From NCBI GenBank assembly GCA_963823525.1, contig CAWGLW010000006.1:186001-250000 (forward strand): a stretch of 64,000 nucleotides of DNA. The letters are read 5' to 3'. The DNA comes from CAWGLW01 sp963823525 (GTDB taxonomy: Bacteria > Pseudomonadota > Gammaproteobacteria > Steroidobacterales > Steroidobacteraceae). Made by a program: the position numbers and the translations under genes. This document shows, piece by piece, positions 43,549 through 52,729 of the stretch; position 1 is the first letter of the stretch, and the number at the start of each line of letters is the position of its first letter. A model generated the notes under the pieces. The model ran no database searches, was not told where the DNA came from, and saw nothing but the letters and a program-made list of their open reading frames with translations.

Positions 43549-44826
43549 TTACCGGCTGAGCGAATTGCGACTCGCGCGCTCGGACCTCGCCGCAATGACC
43601 AGCAGCGAGCCACCCGCGAGAAACAGGATCATTATGGACAGGATCGACAGGCGCGGATCACCGGTCAGACGGGCGACAACGCCCGTCAGAAGCGGGCCGA
43701 GCACGGCGGCAAACTTGCCCATCATGTTGTAGAAACCGAAGAACTCCGAGGCCTTCTCGCCCGGGATGAGCCGGCCGTAGTAGGAACGGCTCAGCGACTG
43801 CACACCGCCCTGCACCAGGCCGATGACCACGGCGAGCGTGTAGAAGTCGGCGGCGCTCTCAATGAAATACGCGTAACAGGTCGCGGCGGCGTAGACACCG
43901 AGCGCGAGGAAGATGCCGCGCCGCGCCCCGATGCGCTTGCCGAGCCAGCCAAAACCGAGCGCCGCCGGGAAGGCGACGAACTGGGTCAACAGCAGCGCCG
44001 CGATGAGGTCGGCGGCTTTGAACCCGAGCGACAAGCCGTAGTCCACCGCCATCTTGATGATGGTGTTGACGCCGTCGATGTACAGCCAGTAGGCAGCCAG
44101 GAACCAGAGAACCGGGCGATAGCGGCGAATCTCGCTCAGCGTCTGACCGAGTTCGCCAAGGCCCTGCCGAATCGCCTCGCGGGGCCGGACGGTCTTTCGC
44201 GATTGCTTTTCGCGCACGAAAAAAGCCAGCGGAAGCGCAAACACCAGCCACCAGATGCCGACCATCAGGAAGGAGACACGCACGGCCGCGCTGGCGTCGG
44301 CCAGGCCGAACCAGGCGGGCCTCAACGTCATCGCCACATTGACCGCGAACAGCAGTCCACCGCCGAGATAACCCAGTGCGTAACCGAAACCCGAAACCAG
44401 GTCGTAGTCCTCGGGCTCGGCAACGTGCAGCAGCAACGAGTCGTTGAAGATGATTCCGCCCCAGAAGCCCAGCGAAGCGATCAGGTAGAGCACGACCGCC
44501 ATGACCCACTGCCCGGCGCCGAGCAGCGCGAGCGCCGCAGTGGCCGCGGCGCCCAGCACCGTGAAAGCCATCAGCAAACGTACGCGTGCGCCGCTGCGGT
44601 CGGCGATCGCGCCAAGCACCGGCGCCAGCAGTGCAATGGCCAGGCTGGCCAGGCCATTGGTCATCCCGAGGCGGAAGGTGCTCTCGGTGACCGCTACCCC
44701 TTCGTTCCAGTACTGTTTGAAAAATACCGGGAAAAACCCGGCCATTACCGTCGTCGCAAACGCCGAATTCGCCCAGTCGTACAGCGCCCAGGAAACCACC
44801 GGACGCTGGCCGAGTACGGTTTTCAT
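43549..44826 (-). CDS. MFS transporter, UMF1 / Atg22-like family
   Basis: A 425-residue protein of about twelve helices opening with SWALYDWANSAFATTVMAGFFPVFF, the marker of the UMF1 (unknown MFS family 1, Atg22-like) group. In yeast Atg22 exports amino acids from vacuoles; bacterial substrates are unknown. The second half contains LVQGGVQSLSRSYYGRLIPGEKASEFFGFYN. The gene is 54 nt from prfC on the same strand, and the region between (43455-43548 on the other side) is a short unlabelled gap. Confidence 0.88.
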   Translation of the reverse strand: MKTVLGQRPVVSWALYDWANSAFATTVMAGFFPVFFKQYWNEGVAVTESTFRLGMTNGLASLAIALLAPVLGAIADRSGARVRLLMAFTVLGAAATAALALLGAGQWVMAVVLYLIASLGFWGGIIFNDSLLLHVAEPEDYDLVSGFGYALGYLGGGLLFAVNVAMTLRPAWFGLADASAAVRVSFLMVGIWWLVFALPLAFFVREKQSRKTVRPREAIRQGLGELGQTLSEIRRYRPVLWFLAAYWLYIDGVNTIIKMAVDYGLSLGFKAADLIAALLLTQFVAFPAALGFGWLGKRIGARRGIFLALGVYAAATCYAYFIESAADFYTLAVVIGLVQGGVQSLSRSYYGRLIPGEKASEFFGFYNMMGKFAAVLGPLLTGVVARLTGDPRLSILSIMILFLAGGSLLVIAARSERASRNSLSR

Positions 44827-44880
44827 TGGCGAGTCCGTCTTTGTCGCCCGAGGTCGCCGTCAATGCGCCTCGCCGATCCG

Positions 44881-46476
44881 TCAGGCGGCGCGGGCGAGGT
44901 GCTCACGTGTCTCCGCAAACGTGACCTCCGGCCAGCGTTCCTGGATCAACTGCAGGTTGACCCGGCTCGGGGCGAGGTAAACCAGCGCACCGGAGTGATC
45001 GAGTGCCAGGTGATCATGTGCCTTGCGACGGAAGTCTTCGAGCATCTTGCGGTCGGTGCAGTAGATCCAGCGAGCCGTGTGAACCGCAATGTTGTCCCAG
45101 CTGGCCTGCACACCGTACTCGTCCTGCAGGCGAAAAGCGACGACGTCGAACTGCAGCTGGCCCACGGCCCCGAGAATCAGGTCGTTGTTACGCAGCGGAC
45201 GGAATAATTGCGTCGCGCCTTCCTCGCAGAGCTGGTCGAGTCCCTTCTGCAGCGCCTTCATCCGCAGCGGATCGCGCAGCACGACACGGCGAAAAAGTTC
45301 CGGCGCGAAATTCGGCACACCAGTGAACATCAGTTTCTCGCCCTCGGTAAAGGTATCGCCGATGTTGATCGTACCGTGATTGTGCAGGCCGATGATGTCG
45401 CCAGCCCAGGCGGTCTCAGCGTGCGAACGATCCGAAGCGAGGAACGTCAGTGCCTCGCTGACCCGTGTCGCCTTGCCGAGGCGCACATTGTAGAGCCGCA
45501 TGCCTTTTTCGAAGTGCCCCGAGCAGATGCGCATGAAGGCAATTCGGTCGCGGTGACCCGGGTCCATGTTGGCCTGGATCTTGAAGATGAACCCCGTGAG
45601 CTGCTCCTCGTCAACCTCTACGACCCGTTCGCTGGCCGTATGCGGTTGCGGCGCCGGCGCCCATTCGACGAACGATGCAAGCAGTTCGGCGACGCCAAAG
45701 TTATTGACGGCCGAACCAAAGAACACCGGCGTCTGGCGTCCCGCGAGATAGTTCTCCAGCGAAAATGCGTGAGAAGCACCACGGACCAGTTCGATCTCGT
45801 CACGAAACGCCTCGGTCCGGGCGCCAAGAAAATCACTGGCGGCGCTGCTGCCCAGGCCATCAATGGTCGAGTGCACGCCGGCGCGACCCTGCGCCGCGGC
45901 CTCGTAGACGTAGATGCGGTCCTCGAGCAGGTGATAGATGCCCTTCAGTCCCCTGCCCATGCCGATCGGCCAGGTGACCGGTGAGCAGACGATACCGAGC
46001 ACTTTCTCGATTTCGTCGAGCAGTTCCAGCGGATCGCGCCCTTCGCGATCGAGCTTGTTGATAAACGTCATGATCGGCGTGTCGCGCAGTCGGCATACGT
46101 CCATCAGCTTGATCGTGCGCGCCTCCACGCCTTTTGCACAGTCGATGACCATCAATGCCGAATCCACCGCAGTCAGCGTGCGATACGTGTCCTCGGAGAA
46201 GTCCTCGTGGCCCGGCGTATCGAGCAGGTTCACGATGCGCTCGCGGTACGGAAACTGCATCACGCTTGACGTGACCGAGATACCACGCTGCTGTTCGAGA
46301 CGCATCCAGTCCGACGTCGCGTGCCGCGCCGCCTTGCGTCCCTTGACCGTACCGGCAAGCTGGATCGCGCCACCGAACAGCAACAGCTTTTCCGTGAGCG
46401 TGGTCTTGCCCGCATCGGGGTGGGAGATAATGGCAAAAGTGCGGCGTCGCGCCACTTCGTCGCAGGCTGGGGTCAT
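44881..46476 (-). CDS. prfC: Peptide chain release factor 3 (PrfC)
   Basis: A 531-residue translational GTPase. G1 SHPDAGKTTL (about residues 18-27), G2/G3 with DTPGHEDFSEDT, G4 NKLDREGRD, then the RF3 domain II and III sequences (GAVGQLQFDVVAFRL). RF3 recycles RF1/RF2 after termination. Full length for the family. It stands between rimI and the UMF1 gene, both on the minus strand, with 36 nt to rimI. Confidence 0.97.
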   Translation of the reverse strand: MTPACDEVARRRTFAIISHPDAGKTTLTEKLLLFGGAIQLAGTVKGRKAARHATSDWMRLEQQRGISVTSSVMQFPYRERIVNLLDTPGHEDFSEDTYRTLTAVDSALMVIDCAKGVEARTIKLMDVCRLRDTPIMTFINKLDREGRDPLELLDEIEKVLGIVCSPVTWPIGMGRGLKGIYHLLEDRIYVYEAAAQGRAGVHSTIDGLGSSAASDFLGARTEAFRDEIELVRGASHAFSLENYLAGRQTPVFFGSAVNNFGVAELLASFVEWAPAPQPHTASERVVEVDEEQLTGFIFKIQANMDPGHRDRIAFMRICSGHFEKGMRLYNVRLGKATRVSEALTFLASDRSHAETAWAGDIIGLHNHGTINIGDTFTEGEKLMFTGVPNFAPELFRRVVLRDPLRMKALQKGLDQLCEEGATQLFRPLRNNDLILGAVGQLQFDVVAFRLQDEYGVQASWDNIAVHTARWIYCTDRKMLEDFRRKAHDHLALDHSGALVYLAPSRVNLQLIQERWPEVTFAETREHLARAA

Positions 46477-46512
46477 CGCAGGTAATCGTCGCTCGCTGGC
46501 GGAGGCGGGATT

Positions 46513-47025
46513 CTAGCAGGGACTGAACGGCTCGCCGCCGGTGGACATCTCCAGCTTGAGCACCAGCGCATCCTCCCGTCCGCCGTCGCCCTGGTAGTAG
46601 GACCGGCGGCGCCCCACCACGACAAACCCGACCGACTGGTAGAGGCTGATGGCCAGCGTGTTCGACGGCCGGACTTCAAGAAAAACCGCCCCCGCACCGC
46701 CATCACCCGCCCGCTCGAGCAGCAGATTGAGCATCTGCCGCCCGAGACCACGCCCCCGAAGGTCTTCGAGGACGCAGATATTCAGGATGTGCGCTTCCCC
46801 CGCCGCGACCGCGACGACACCGTAAGCGACAATCTCACCGCGCAGTTCGGCAACCCGGCAGGTGTACCCGACCCGCAGGCAATCGCGAAAGATTCCGTCA
46901 CTCCACGGATAGGGGTACGCGGCCCGTTCAACCGCCGCGACTGCCGCCACGTCGCCGACCGTCATCGCGCGAAAACGGACCAGTTCACGAGGCCTCTCAG
47001 CCAGGCGATCGTCGGCAACGCTCAA
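46513..47025 (-). CDS. rimI: Ribosomal protein S18 N-acetyltransferase RimI
   Basis: A ~170-residue GNAT enzyme with the acetyl-CoA motif VLEDLRGRGLGRQML, the RVAELRGEIVAYGVVAV strand pair, and the ALIS-LYQSVGF segment characteristic of RimI (here FLEVRPSNTLAISLYQSVGF). It acetylates the N-terminal Ala of S18. The TTG start at 47025 overlaps the UDG stop by four bases, so it is probably translated by coupling. An ATG at 46965 is an alternative. The C-terminus SPC is unusual. Confidence 0.9.
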   Translation of the reverse strand: MSVADDRLAERPRELVRFRAMTVGDVAAVAAVERAAYPYPWSDGIFRDCLRVGYTCRVAELRGEIVAYGVVAVAAGEAHILNICVLEDLRGRGLGRQMLNLLLERAGDGGAGAVFLEVRPSNTLAISLYQSVGFVVVGRRRSYYQGDGGREDALVLKLEMSTGGEPFSPC

Positions 47026-47789
47026 TGCACCGCTCCGCGTTCGAGTTCGAGTCGGCGATACTCCTGCATGGCGAACAGCAGATCAGCCCAGGACTTGCGT
47101 TTTTCGCCCGGACTGCGCAACAGGTAGGCCGGGTGGTAAGTCACCAGCACCGGAACGCCGCGCGGCGCAAGCGAGTGCAGTCGGCCCCTCAATCTTCCCA
47201 CGGAATCCTGGGAATCGAGCAGGCGCTGCGCGGCGATACGCCCGACCGCGACGATCAGCGTCGGTGAAACCAGTTCAATCTGTCGCTCGAGGTATCCGCG
47301 GCAGCTGGCGGCCTCCTCCGGCCGGGGGTCGCGGTTACCCGGCGGTCGGCACTTCAGGATGTTGGTGATGAATACATTCTCGCGACTGAGTCCAACGGCG
47401 CGAAGCATTTCATTGAGCAACTGGCCTGCCCGGCCGACGAACGGTTCGCCGCGGCGGTCTTCCTCGGCTCCCGGTGCCTCGCCGACGAACATCCAGTTTG
47501 CCCGGGGATCGCCAACACCAAACACGGCCTGGGTGCGGGTCTCGTGCAGCGCGCAGCCTGTGCAGTGCGCGACCGCAGCGCGCAGCGCCGACCAGTCCAG
47601 CTGCGCCCCGGCCGGGGGCTCTGCAGCCGGCACGGACCGCATCGCCTGAGGTGAAGATGGCTCAAGCGGCGCCGGCTCTGGCGCTCGTGACCCGGTTCGC
47701 CCCATCGCCTCTGCGACGGGCGCATCCCTCGAGACGTAGACATCGATACCGAGTGCTTCGAGATAGGCAGACCTGCGCGCGCCGTTCAT
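47022..47789 (-). CDS. Type-4 uracil-DNA glycosylase
   Basis: A ~255-residue protein. The catalytic core has CTGCALHETRTQ (first two iron-sulfur cysteines), VGEAPGAEEDRRGEPFVGRAGQLLN, TNILKCRPPGNRDP and YHPAYLLRSP, defining the family 4 [4Fe-4S] UDG that removes uracil from DNA. About 70 N-terminal residues (Ala/Pro-rich: PAPLEPSSPQ) precede the core and are variable. ATG 47789 was preferred over the upstream frame start at 47903, being preceded by AGGATCG. The stop overlaps rimI. Confidence 0.93.
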   Translation of the reverse strand: MNGARRSAYLEALGIDVYVSRDAPVAEAMGRTGSRAPEPAPLEPSSPQAMRSVPAAEPPAGAQLDWSALRAAVAHCTGCALHETRTQAVFGVGDPRANWMFVGEAPGAEEDRRGEPFVGRAGQLLNEMLRAVGLSRENVFITNILKCRPPGNRDPRPEEAASCRGYLERQIELVSPTLIVAVGRIAAQRLLDSQDSVGRLRGRLHSLAPRGVPVLVTYHPAYLLRSPGEKRKSWADLLFAMQEYRRLELERGAVH

Positions 47790-47799
47790 CGATCCTGAC

Positions 47800-48612
47800 C
47801 TAAGCCGTGTCGTCCTCGCCACCGCGTCGTCGCGCCAGCCGCCGGTCGCGGAAGACCCGCCGCCAGGCCCAGACAACCGGTCCGGAAAGCGCATACAAGC
47901 CAAACAATCCGAACAGCATTTCTGCCGGGCTCAGCCCGACCACGATGAAACCCACTGGCACCAGCATCATGAACGCGAACGGGATGCGCTTATTCTCGTC
48001 GAAGTCCTTGCCGCTGAGGTATGCAAACCGGCTCACCATCAGCGCGCCCGCGGTCAGCGCGACGAGGAACGCGAGGACCAGTGCATAGAGGCCCTCGAGC
48101 TGCATATCCGCCATCATCCACACAAATCCTGCGAGAACCGCGGCGGCCGACGGGCTGGGCAATCCCTCAAAATATCGTTTGCTGGCTGTCGCCGCGCGGG
48201 CATTGAAACGGGCCAGGCGCAACGCGGCACAAACCGCATAGAAAAAGGTCGCCAGCCAGCCGAGCCGACCCCACAGCGCTCCGTACTCGGAGATACGGAA
48301 AACGCCCCACTGGTAAGCCACGACGGCCGGCCCGATCCCGAATGCGACCATATCCGAAAGACTGTCGTACTCCTGGCCAAAATCGCTCTGCGTATGCGTC
48401 CAGCGAGCGATACGCCCGTCCAGTCCATCGCAGACCATGGCGATGAAGATCGCGATGCCGGCACGGTCAAAGTTACCGTCTGTCGCGGCGACGATCGCGT
48501 AGAACCCGGAGAAAAGCACCGCGGTCGTGAAAAGGTTGGGCAGCAGGAAGATGCCCCTCTTACGTCGCCGCAGGCGCTCTTCATCCGGCTCCGGCGGAAG
48601 ATCTGTATTCAT
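47800..48612 (-). CDS. pssA: CDP-diacylglycerol-serine O-phosphatidyltransferase PssA
   Basis: A 270-residue protein with the CDP-alcohol phosphotransferase motif DGLDGRIARWTHTQSDFGQEYDSLSD (D-G-x2-A-R-x8-G-x3-D-x3-D pattern). Eight or so helices and an acidic/basic N-terminus (RRRKRGIFLLPNLFT) follow the ClsII-type PssA. It makes phosphatidylserine, the precursor of phosphatidylethanolamine. AGGGTCC precedes the ATG. It is separated from the UDG gene by 10 nt on the same strand and divergent from proS. Confidence 0.94.
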   Translation of the reverse strand: MNTDLPPEPDEERLRRRKRGIFLLPNLFTTAVLFSGFYAIVAATDGNFDRAGIAIFIAMVCDGLDGRIARWTHTQSDFGQEYDSLSDMVAFGIGPAVVAYQWGVFRISEYGALWGRLGWLATFFYAVCAALRLARFNARAATASKRYFEGLPSPSAAAVLAGFVWMMADMQLEGLYALVLAFLVALTAGALMVSRFAYLSGKDFDENKRIPFAFMMLVPVGFIVVGLSPAEMLFGLFGLYALSGPVVWAWRRVFRDRRLARRRGGEDDTA

Positions 48613-48757
48613 CAGGACCCTGCTTCTGGGATTAGGCGCATCATAGGTAGCCGAAGCCTCGCGCACAACGCAATCAGGCCACTGGCCCGCCCACGGCCGG
48701 TGCGCCGCCGCCCCTCTGCTAACATACGCGGCTGCTTTCCCGAGTAACCGATCCAAC

Positions 48758-50482
48758 ATGCGACTGTCCAGCTACCCCATCAACACGCTGCGCGATGTCC
48801 CCGCTGACGCCGAAGTCGTCAGCCACCAACTGATGTTGCGCGCCGGCCTGATTCGCCGTCTGGCGTCGGGACTCTACACCTGGCTGCCAATGGGCCTGCG
48901 CGTCCTGCGCAAGGCCGAAAGCATCGTCCGCGAAGAAATGAACCGCGCCGGCGCGCTTGAACTGCTGATGCCGACCATACAACCGGCGGAATTGTGGATC
49001 GAGTCCGGGCGCTGGGACCAGTTCGGCCCTGAACTGCTCCGAATCGAGGATCGTCACCAGCGCTCGTTCTGCTTCGGGCCAACGCACGAGGAAGTCATCA
49101 CGGACCTGGCGCGGCGCGAGATCCAGAGCTATCGGCAATTGCCGGTCAATTTCTACCAGATCCAGACCAAGTTCCGGGATGAGATCAGGCCGCGCTTCGG
49201 CGTCATGCGGGCCCGCGAGTTCATCATGAAGGACGCCTACTCGTTTCATATCGACGAGGCGTCGCTTGAGCAGGGCTACCAGGTGATGCACCAGGCCTAT
49301 TCACGTATTTTCGAGCGCATGGAGTTGAAATTCCGTGCCGTACGCGCCGACACCGGGAGCATCGGTGGCAGCGCTTCGCAGGAATTTCACGTGCTGGCCG
49401 ATTCCGGAGAAGACGCGATCGCATTTTCGGACAGCGGAGATTACGCGGCCAATGTCGAGATGGCCGAAGCACTGCCTCCCGCAGTGCCGCGCCCGGAACC
49501 AGGCGAATCCGTGTCAGAGGTCGACACGCCCGCGATTCGTACGATCGCGCAACTGACGGAATTCCTCGGCATCGAGGCGGCGCGCTGCGTGAAGACACTG
49601 CTGGTCGAAGGCGAGCAGGACACCGTCGTCGCACTGGTCCTGCGCGGGGATCACGAACTGAACGCAATCAAGGCACAGAAGCTGCCGGGCGTCGCGATGC
49701 CTCTGCGCATGGCCAGCGCCGACCGCGTCAGCCAGGCGACAGGCTGCGAGCCGGGATTCATCGGACCCGTAGGACTCGATCTGAAGGTGTACGCCGATCA
49801 CGCCGCGGCCCGGCTCGCCGATTTTGTCTGTGGCGCCAATCGCCGCGATGCACACCTGCGGGGCGTCAACTGGGCGCGCGACTGTGCCGAGCCCGAAGCC
49901 GTGGACCTGCGCAATGTCGTCGCAGGCGACCCGAGTCCCGCGGGGGACGGCCACCTCGAGATTGCGCGAGGCATCGAAGTCGGCCATATCTTCCAGCTTG
50001 GCTGCAAGTACAGCGAGTCGATGAAGGCCACCGTACTCGATGAACAAGGCCGGTCCACGGTGATGTACATGGGCTGTTATGGCATAGGTGTGACGCGTGT
50101 CGTTGCAGCGGCAATCGAACAGAATCACGATGATCGCGGGATCATCTGGCCGCAACCACTGGCGCCCTTCGACGTGTCACTGATACCGATCAACATGCAG
50201 AAATCTGAAACCGTACGCGATGCGAGCGAACGCCTCTACGCAGAACTCCAGGAGGCCGGGTTTGAAGTGCTGCTGGACGATCGTGCGGCCCGTCCCGGCG
50301 TGAAGTTCGCTGACGATGAACTGCTCGGCATTCCGCACCGCATCGTAATCGGCGACAAGGGACTGAATCGAGGCGTGCTCGAGTACAAGTGCCGGCGCGA
50401 CGGTGAATCCGCCGAGATTCCTCTCGATGCCGTGGCCCCGTTCCTGCGTGAAAGGATGGCCCGGGGGGCGCGTGCCACGTGA
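48758..50482 (+). CDS. proS: Prolyl-tRNA synthetase
   Basis: A 574-residue class II synthetase of the bacterial type: motif 1 near LPMGLRVLRKAESIVREEM, motif 2 KFRDEIRPRFGVMRAREFIMKDAYSFH, motif 3 GCYGIGVTRVVAA. The YbaK-like editing insertion (aa ~230-390, HELNAIKAQKLPG) is present between motifs 2 and 3. The anticodon-binding domain follows (DDRAARPGVKFADDELLGIPHRIVIG). It is the first gene after the divergent pssA and overlaps the downstream transglycosylase by 4 nt. Confidence 0.97.
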   Translation: MRLSSYPINTLRDVPADAEVVSHQLMLRAGLIRRLASGLYTWLPMGLRVLRKAESIVREEMNRAGALELLMPTIQPAELWIESGRWDQFGPELLRIEDRHQRSFCFGPTHEEVITDLARREIQSYRQLPVNFYQIQTKFRDEIRPRFGVMRAREFIMKDAYSFHIDEASLEQGYQVMHQAYSRIFERMELKFRAVRADTGSIGGSASQEFHVLADSGEDAIAFSDSGDYAANVEMAEALPPAVPRPEPGESVSEVDTPAIRTIAQLTEFLGIEAARCVKTLLVEGEQDTVVALVLRGDHELNAIKAQKLPGVAMPLRMASADRVSQATGCEPGFIGPVGLDLKVYADHAAARLADFVCGANRRDAHLRGVNWARDCAEPEAVDLRNVVAGDPSPAGDGHLEIARGIEVGHIFQLGCKYSESMKATVLDEQGRSTVMYMGCYGIGVTRVVAAAIEQNHDDRGIIWPQPLAPFDVSLIPINMQKSETVRDASERLYAELQEAGFEVLLDDRAARPGVKFADDELLGIPHRIVIGDKGLNRGVLEYKCRRDGESAEIPLDAVAPFLRERMARGARAT

Positions 50483-51051
50483 TCCTGCGCCGGGCTGCAA
50501 TTGCTCTCACGCTCGTGCTGGCACTGCCCGCCGCGTCGCTCGCCGATGGGCAGAAAGACCCGGAACTGCGCAACGTCATCGCCGCCGCGCTGCAGGGCTC
50601 CGAGTGTTTTACTGATAAGTTCGAACGGGAAGTCTGGTTCGCCTACATGGATCCGCGCCTGTCGCGATACGTGCAGGACGCCCAGGAGCGCAAGCAGATA
50701 CTGCAGCACGTGCATTGCGAGTCGCGTCGACTGGACCTGCCGCCCGAACTCGTGCTTGCAGTGATGGATGTCGAAAGCCGCTTCGACCGTTTTGCGGTGT
50801 CCTCGGCCGGTGCAGTCGGGTTGATGCAGATCATGCCGTTCTGGCCGAACGAACTGGGCATGGGTAACGAGCAACTCGTGCGAATCCCGGAGAACGTGCG
50901 CATGGGTACGACCATCCTTGGATACTACCTGCGTAAGGAACGCGGCAATTACCAGCGCGCGCTGCAGCGCTACAACGGCAGCCTGGGCCGATCGACCTAT
51001 TCCGATCTCGTGCTCGACCGGCTGGTCTCGCGCTGGCGCTACAGCCTCTGA
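50479..51051 (+). CDS. Lytic transglycosylase domain protein
   Basis: A 190-residue secreted protein from a GTG that overlaps the proS stop. A signal peptide of about 22 residues precedes a SLT-fold domain: the catalytic Glu in VLAVMDVESRFDRFAVSSAGAVGLMQIMPFWP and the later RYNGSLG. Its position at the end of proS mirrors other Gammaproteobacteria. It cleaves peptidoglycan to 1,6-anhydro products. Confidence 0.9.
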   Translation: MILRRAAIALTLVLALPAASLADGQKDPELRNVIAAALQGSECFTDKFEREVWFAYMDPRLSRYVQDAQERKQILQHVHCESRRLDLPPELVLAVMDVESRFDRFAVSSAGAVGLMQIMPFWPNELGMGNEQLVRIPENVRMGTTILGYYLRKERGNYQRALQRYNGSLGRSTYSDLVLDRLVSRWRYSL

Positions 51052-51057
51052 GCCGAG

Positions 51058-51336
51058 TCAGGCAATCGTAAAACCGTCCGGCTGATCCGAAGCCGGTACT
51101 TCCTGCGTCTCGACCGCCGTGACCTGCGCCGAGGGCGGCCCCGTCCAGAGCCATTCACACAACTGCGCAACCGCTCCGGCCTCGCCAATCGCGAGAACCT
51201 CGACGCGCCCATCGGCCAGGTTCCTGGCGTAGCCACTCAGCCCGAGCTCAAGTGCCCGATCGCGTGTACTGGCGCGATAGAAAACGCCTTGTACACGCCC
51301 CGAAACAAGGCAGTGCCGGGCTTGCCTGCGGCTCAT
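51058..51336 (-). CDS. acyP: Acylphosphatase
   Basis: A 92-residue protein with the acylphosphatase signature CLVSGRVQGVFYRASTRDRAL (catalytic Arg in GRVQGVFYR and later Asn in YARNLADGRVEVLAIG). It hydrolyses acyl-phosphate bonds. ATG 51336 is the family start; the longer frame to 51429 adds unconserved basic residues. It ends 6 nt from the convergent transglycosylase gene and is preceded by the DUF4398 lipoprotein gene on the same strand. Confidence 0.93.
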   Translation of the reverse strand: MSRRQARHCLVSGRVQGVFYRASTRDRALELGLSGYARNLADGRVEVLAIGEAGAVAQLCEWLWTGPPSAQVTAVETQEVPASDQPDGFTIA

Positions 51337-51349
51337 ACGTAACCGCGTC

Positions 51350-51664
51350 TCAGCGAGTCTGCTCGGCCGCGGCTTCCGAGATACGCCGGGCTTCCATGGC
51401 TTTGGCGCGGGCGCTTTCGGCGTCGTCACGCGCCTGCCGGTAGTCGCGTTCGTTCATGTGCAGCTTGGCTCTCCTGACGAGCTCTTCTGCCTCACTGAAC
51501 AGATCCGGCGCATACATGGCCGCATCGGCGTTCTTCGCAGCCAGCACCGCCTGCCGCGCATCGTACATTTCCTGCGCGGGGATGCCTGCACAACTGGCGA
51601 GCAGCATTACGAAGGCGATGCCGATCGAAATATTTCTAATTAAAAACAGTTGGTTGCGCCGCAT
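51350..51664 (-). CDS. DUF4398 lipoprotein
   Basis: A 104-residue lipoprotein (lipobox LLASC, Cys about 25) with a helical repeat-like region: YDARQAVLAAKNADAAMYAPDLFSEAEELVRRAKLHMNERDYRQA. This is the DUF4398 pattern of short, outer-membrane-associated helical lipoproteins. Function unknown. Its 3' end is 13 nt from the acylphosphatase start, so they are co-transcribed. Confidence 0.9.
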   Translation of the reverse strand: MRRNQLFLIRNISIGIAFVMLLASCAGIPAQEMYDARQAVLAAKNADAAMYAPDLFSEAEELVRRAKLHMNERDYRQARDDAESARAKAMEARRISEAAAEQTR

Positions 51665-51785
51665 AATCGATGATCGAAACGGATCTGGAACGTAGCAACT
51701 GAACCCTGTACCGTCAAGCTTGTAGAACCTAGAATCGGCCCCCGCGCGCCGACTTGCAACAAGACTTTGCGACGGAGAAAGCGCA

Positions 51786-52397
51786 ATGCCCCCTGAAGTC
51801 GAAGTCCTCGTTATCTTTTACACGCGTCATGGCGCCACGGGTGAGCTGGCGCGCCAGGTCGTGCGTGGTATCGAATCGGTCAGCGGAGCGACAGCCAGGC
51901 TGCGCAGCCTGCCACCGGTCTCCGCCGTATGTGAGGCGACCGAACCGCCCGTGCCGGCATCCGGTCCGCCCTATGCAACACATGAGGAACTGCGCGAATG
52001 TGACGGTCTCGCGCTCGGCAGCCCGACGCGATTCGGCAACATGGCCGCGGCCGTGAAACACTTTCTGGACGGTACCGGTTCGCTGTGGATGAATGGCGCG
52101 CTCGACCGCAAGCCCGCTGGCGTCTTTACCTCGACCGGCACGATGCACGGCGGCCAGGAATCCACCCTGCTCAGCATGATGATTCCGCTGTTGCATCACG
52201 GCATGACCATCGTCGGACTGCCGTTTACATCCGAGGCACTCAACCGTACCCGTACCGGCGGTACCCCGTACGGGGCCAGCCACTTCGCGGGCTCCAGGGG
52301 CGATCAGCCGCTCAGTGATGATGAAAAAGAACTCGCTCGACTGCTCGGCCGGCGCATCGCCGAGGTTGCGGTCGCGATGAAACGAGAGCCGGCTTGA
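51786..52397 (+). CDS. wrbA: NAD(P)H:quinone oxidoreductase WrbA
   Basis: A 203-residue flavodoxin-like protein: the FMN loop VIFYTRHGATGELA near the start, GSPTRFGNMAAAVKHFLDGTG, and FTSTGTMHGGQESTLLSM. It reduces quinones by two electrons with FMN. It is the standard type IV WrbA. A GGAGAAAGCG site precedes the ATG. It overlaps DUF2069 downstream by 4 nt. Confidence 0.95.
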   Translation: MPPEVEVLVIFYTRHGATGELARQVVRGIESVSGATARLRSLPPVSAVCEATEPPVPASGPPYATHEELRECDGLALGSPTRFGNMAAAVKHFLDGTGSLWMNGALDRKPAGVFTSTGTMHGGQESTLLSMMIPLLHHGMTIVGLPFTSEALNRTRTGGTPYGASHFAGSRGDQPLSDDEKELARLLGRRIAEVAVAMKREPA

Positions 52398-52729
52398 GCG
52401 CGAAGCGACTGCGCCTTGCAGTGCTGATCTCTTTCGCCGTTCTCGCTGTTGCGGTCGCCGCCACGACGCTGCAGACCGCGGCCTTGCCGGATGGCCTGTG
52501 GCTGGGGCTACTGCTGCTGTTGCCCTTGTTGCTGCCGTTGCCGGGCCTGTTGCGCCGGACCCGCCGGACCTACGCCTGGGCTACGCTGGTTCTTGCGCCC
52601 TACATCATTTACGGTCTGACCGAACTCATCGCCAATCCAGCGGCCAGGCCGGGCGCTGCGCTGATCCTGTTTGCCAGCCTGGCGAGCTTCATTTCTCTGG
52701 TCGGCTATCTGCGTGTGACCCGTCACTGA
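52394..52729 (+). CDS. DUF2069 membrane protein
   Basis: A 111-residue protein starting at a TTG overlapping the wrbA stop (TTGA). It has four hydrophobic segments and a conserved WATLVLAPYIIYGLTELIANPAAR. DUF2069 commonly follows wrbA in Gammaproteobacteria and has no known function. Its last few codons overlap the convergent hda gene by 7 nt. Confidence 0.87.
   Translation: MSAKRLRLAVLISFAVLAVAVAATTLQTAALPDGLWLGLLLLLPLLLPLPGLLRRTRRTYAWATLVLAPYIIYGLTELIANPAARPGAALILFASLASFISLVGYLRVTRH

Noticed and set aside
43513..45207. A 564-codon plus-strand frame opposite the UMF1 and prfC genes
   Set aside because: It spans two well-recognised minus-strand genes and their gap, is rich in Arg/Gln/Asp and has no domain.
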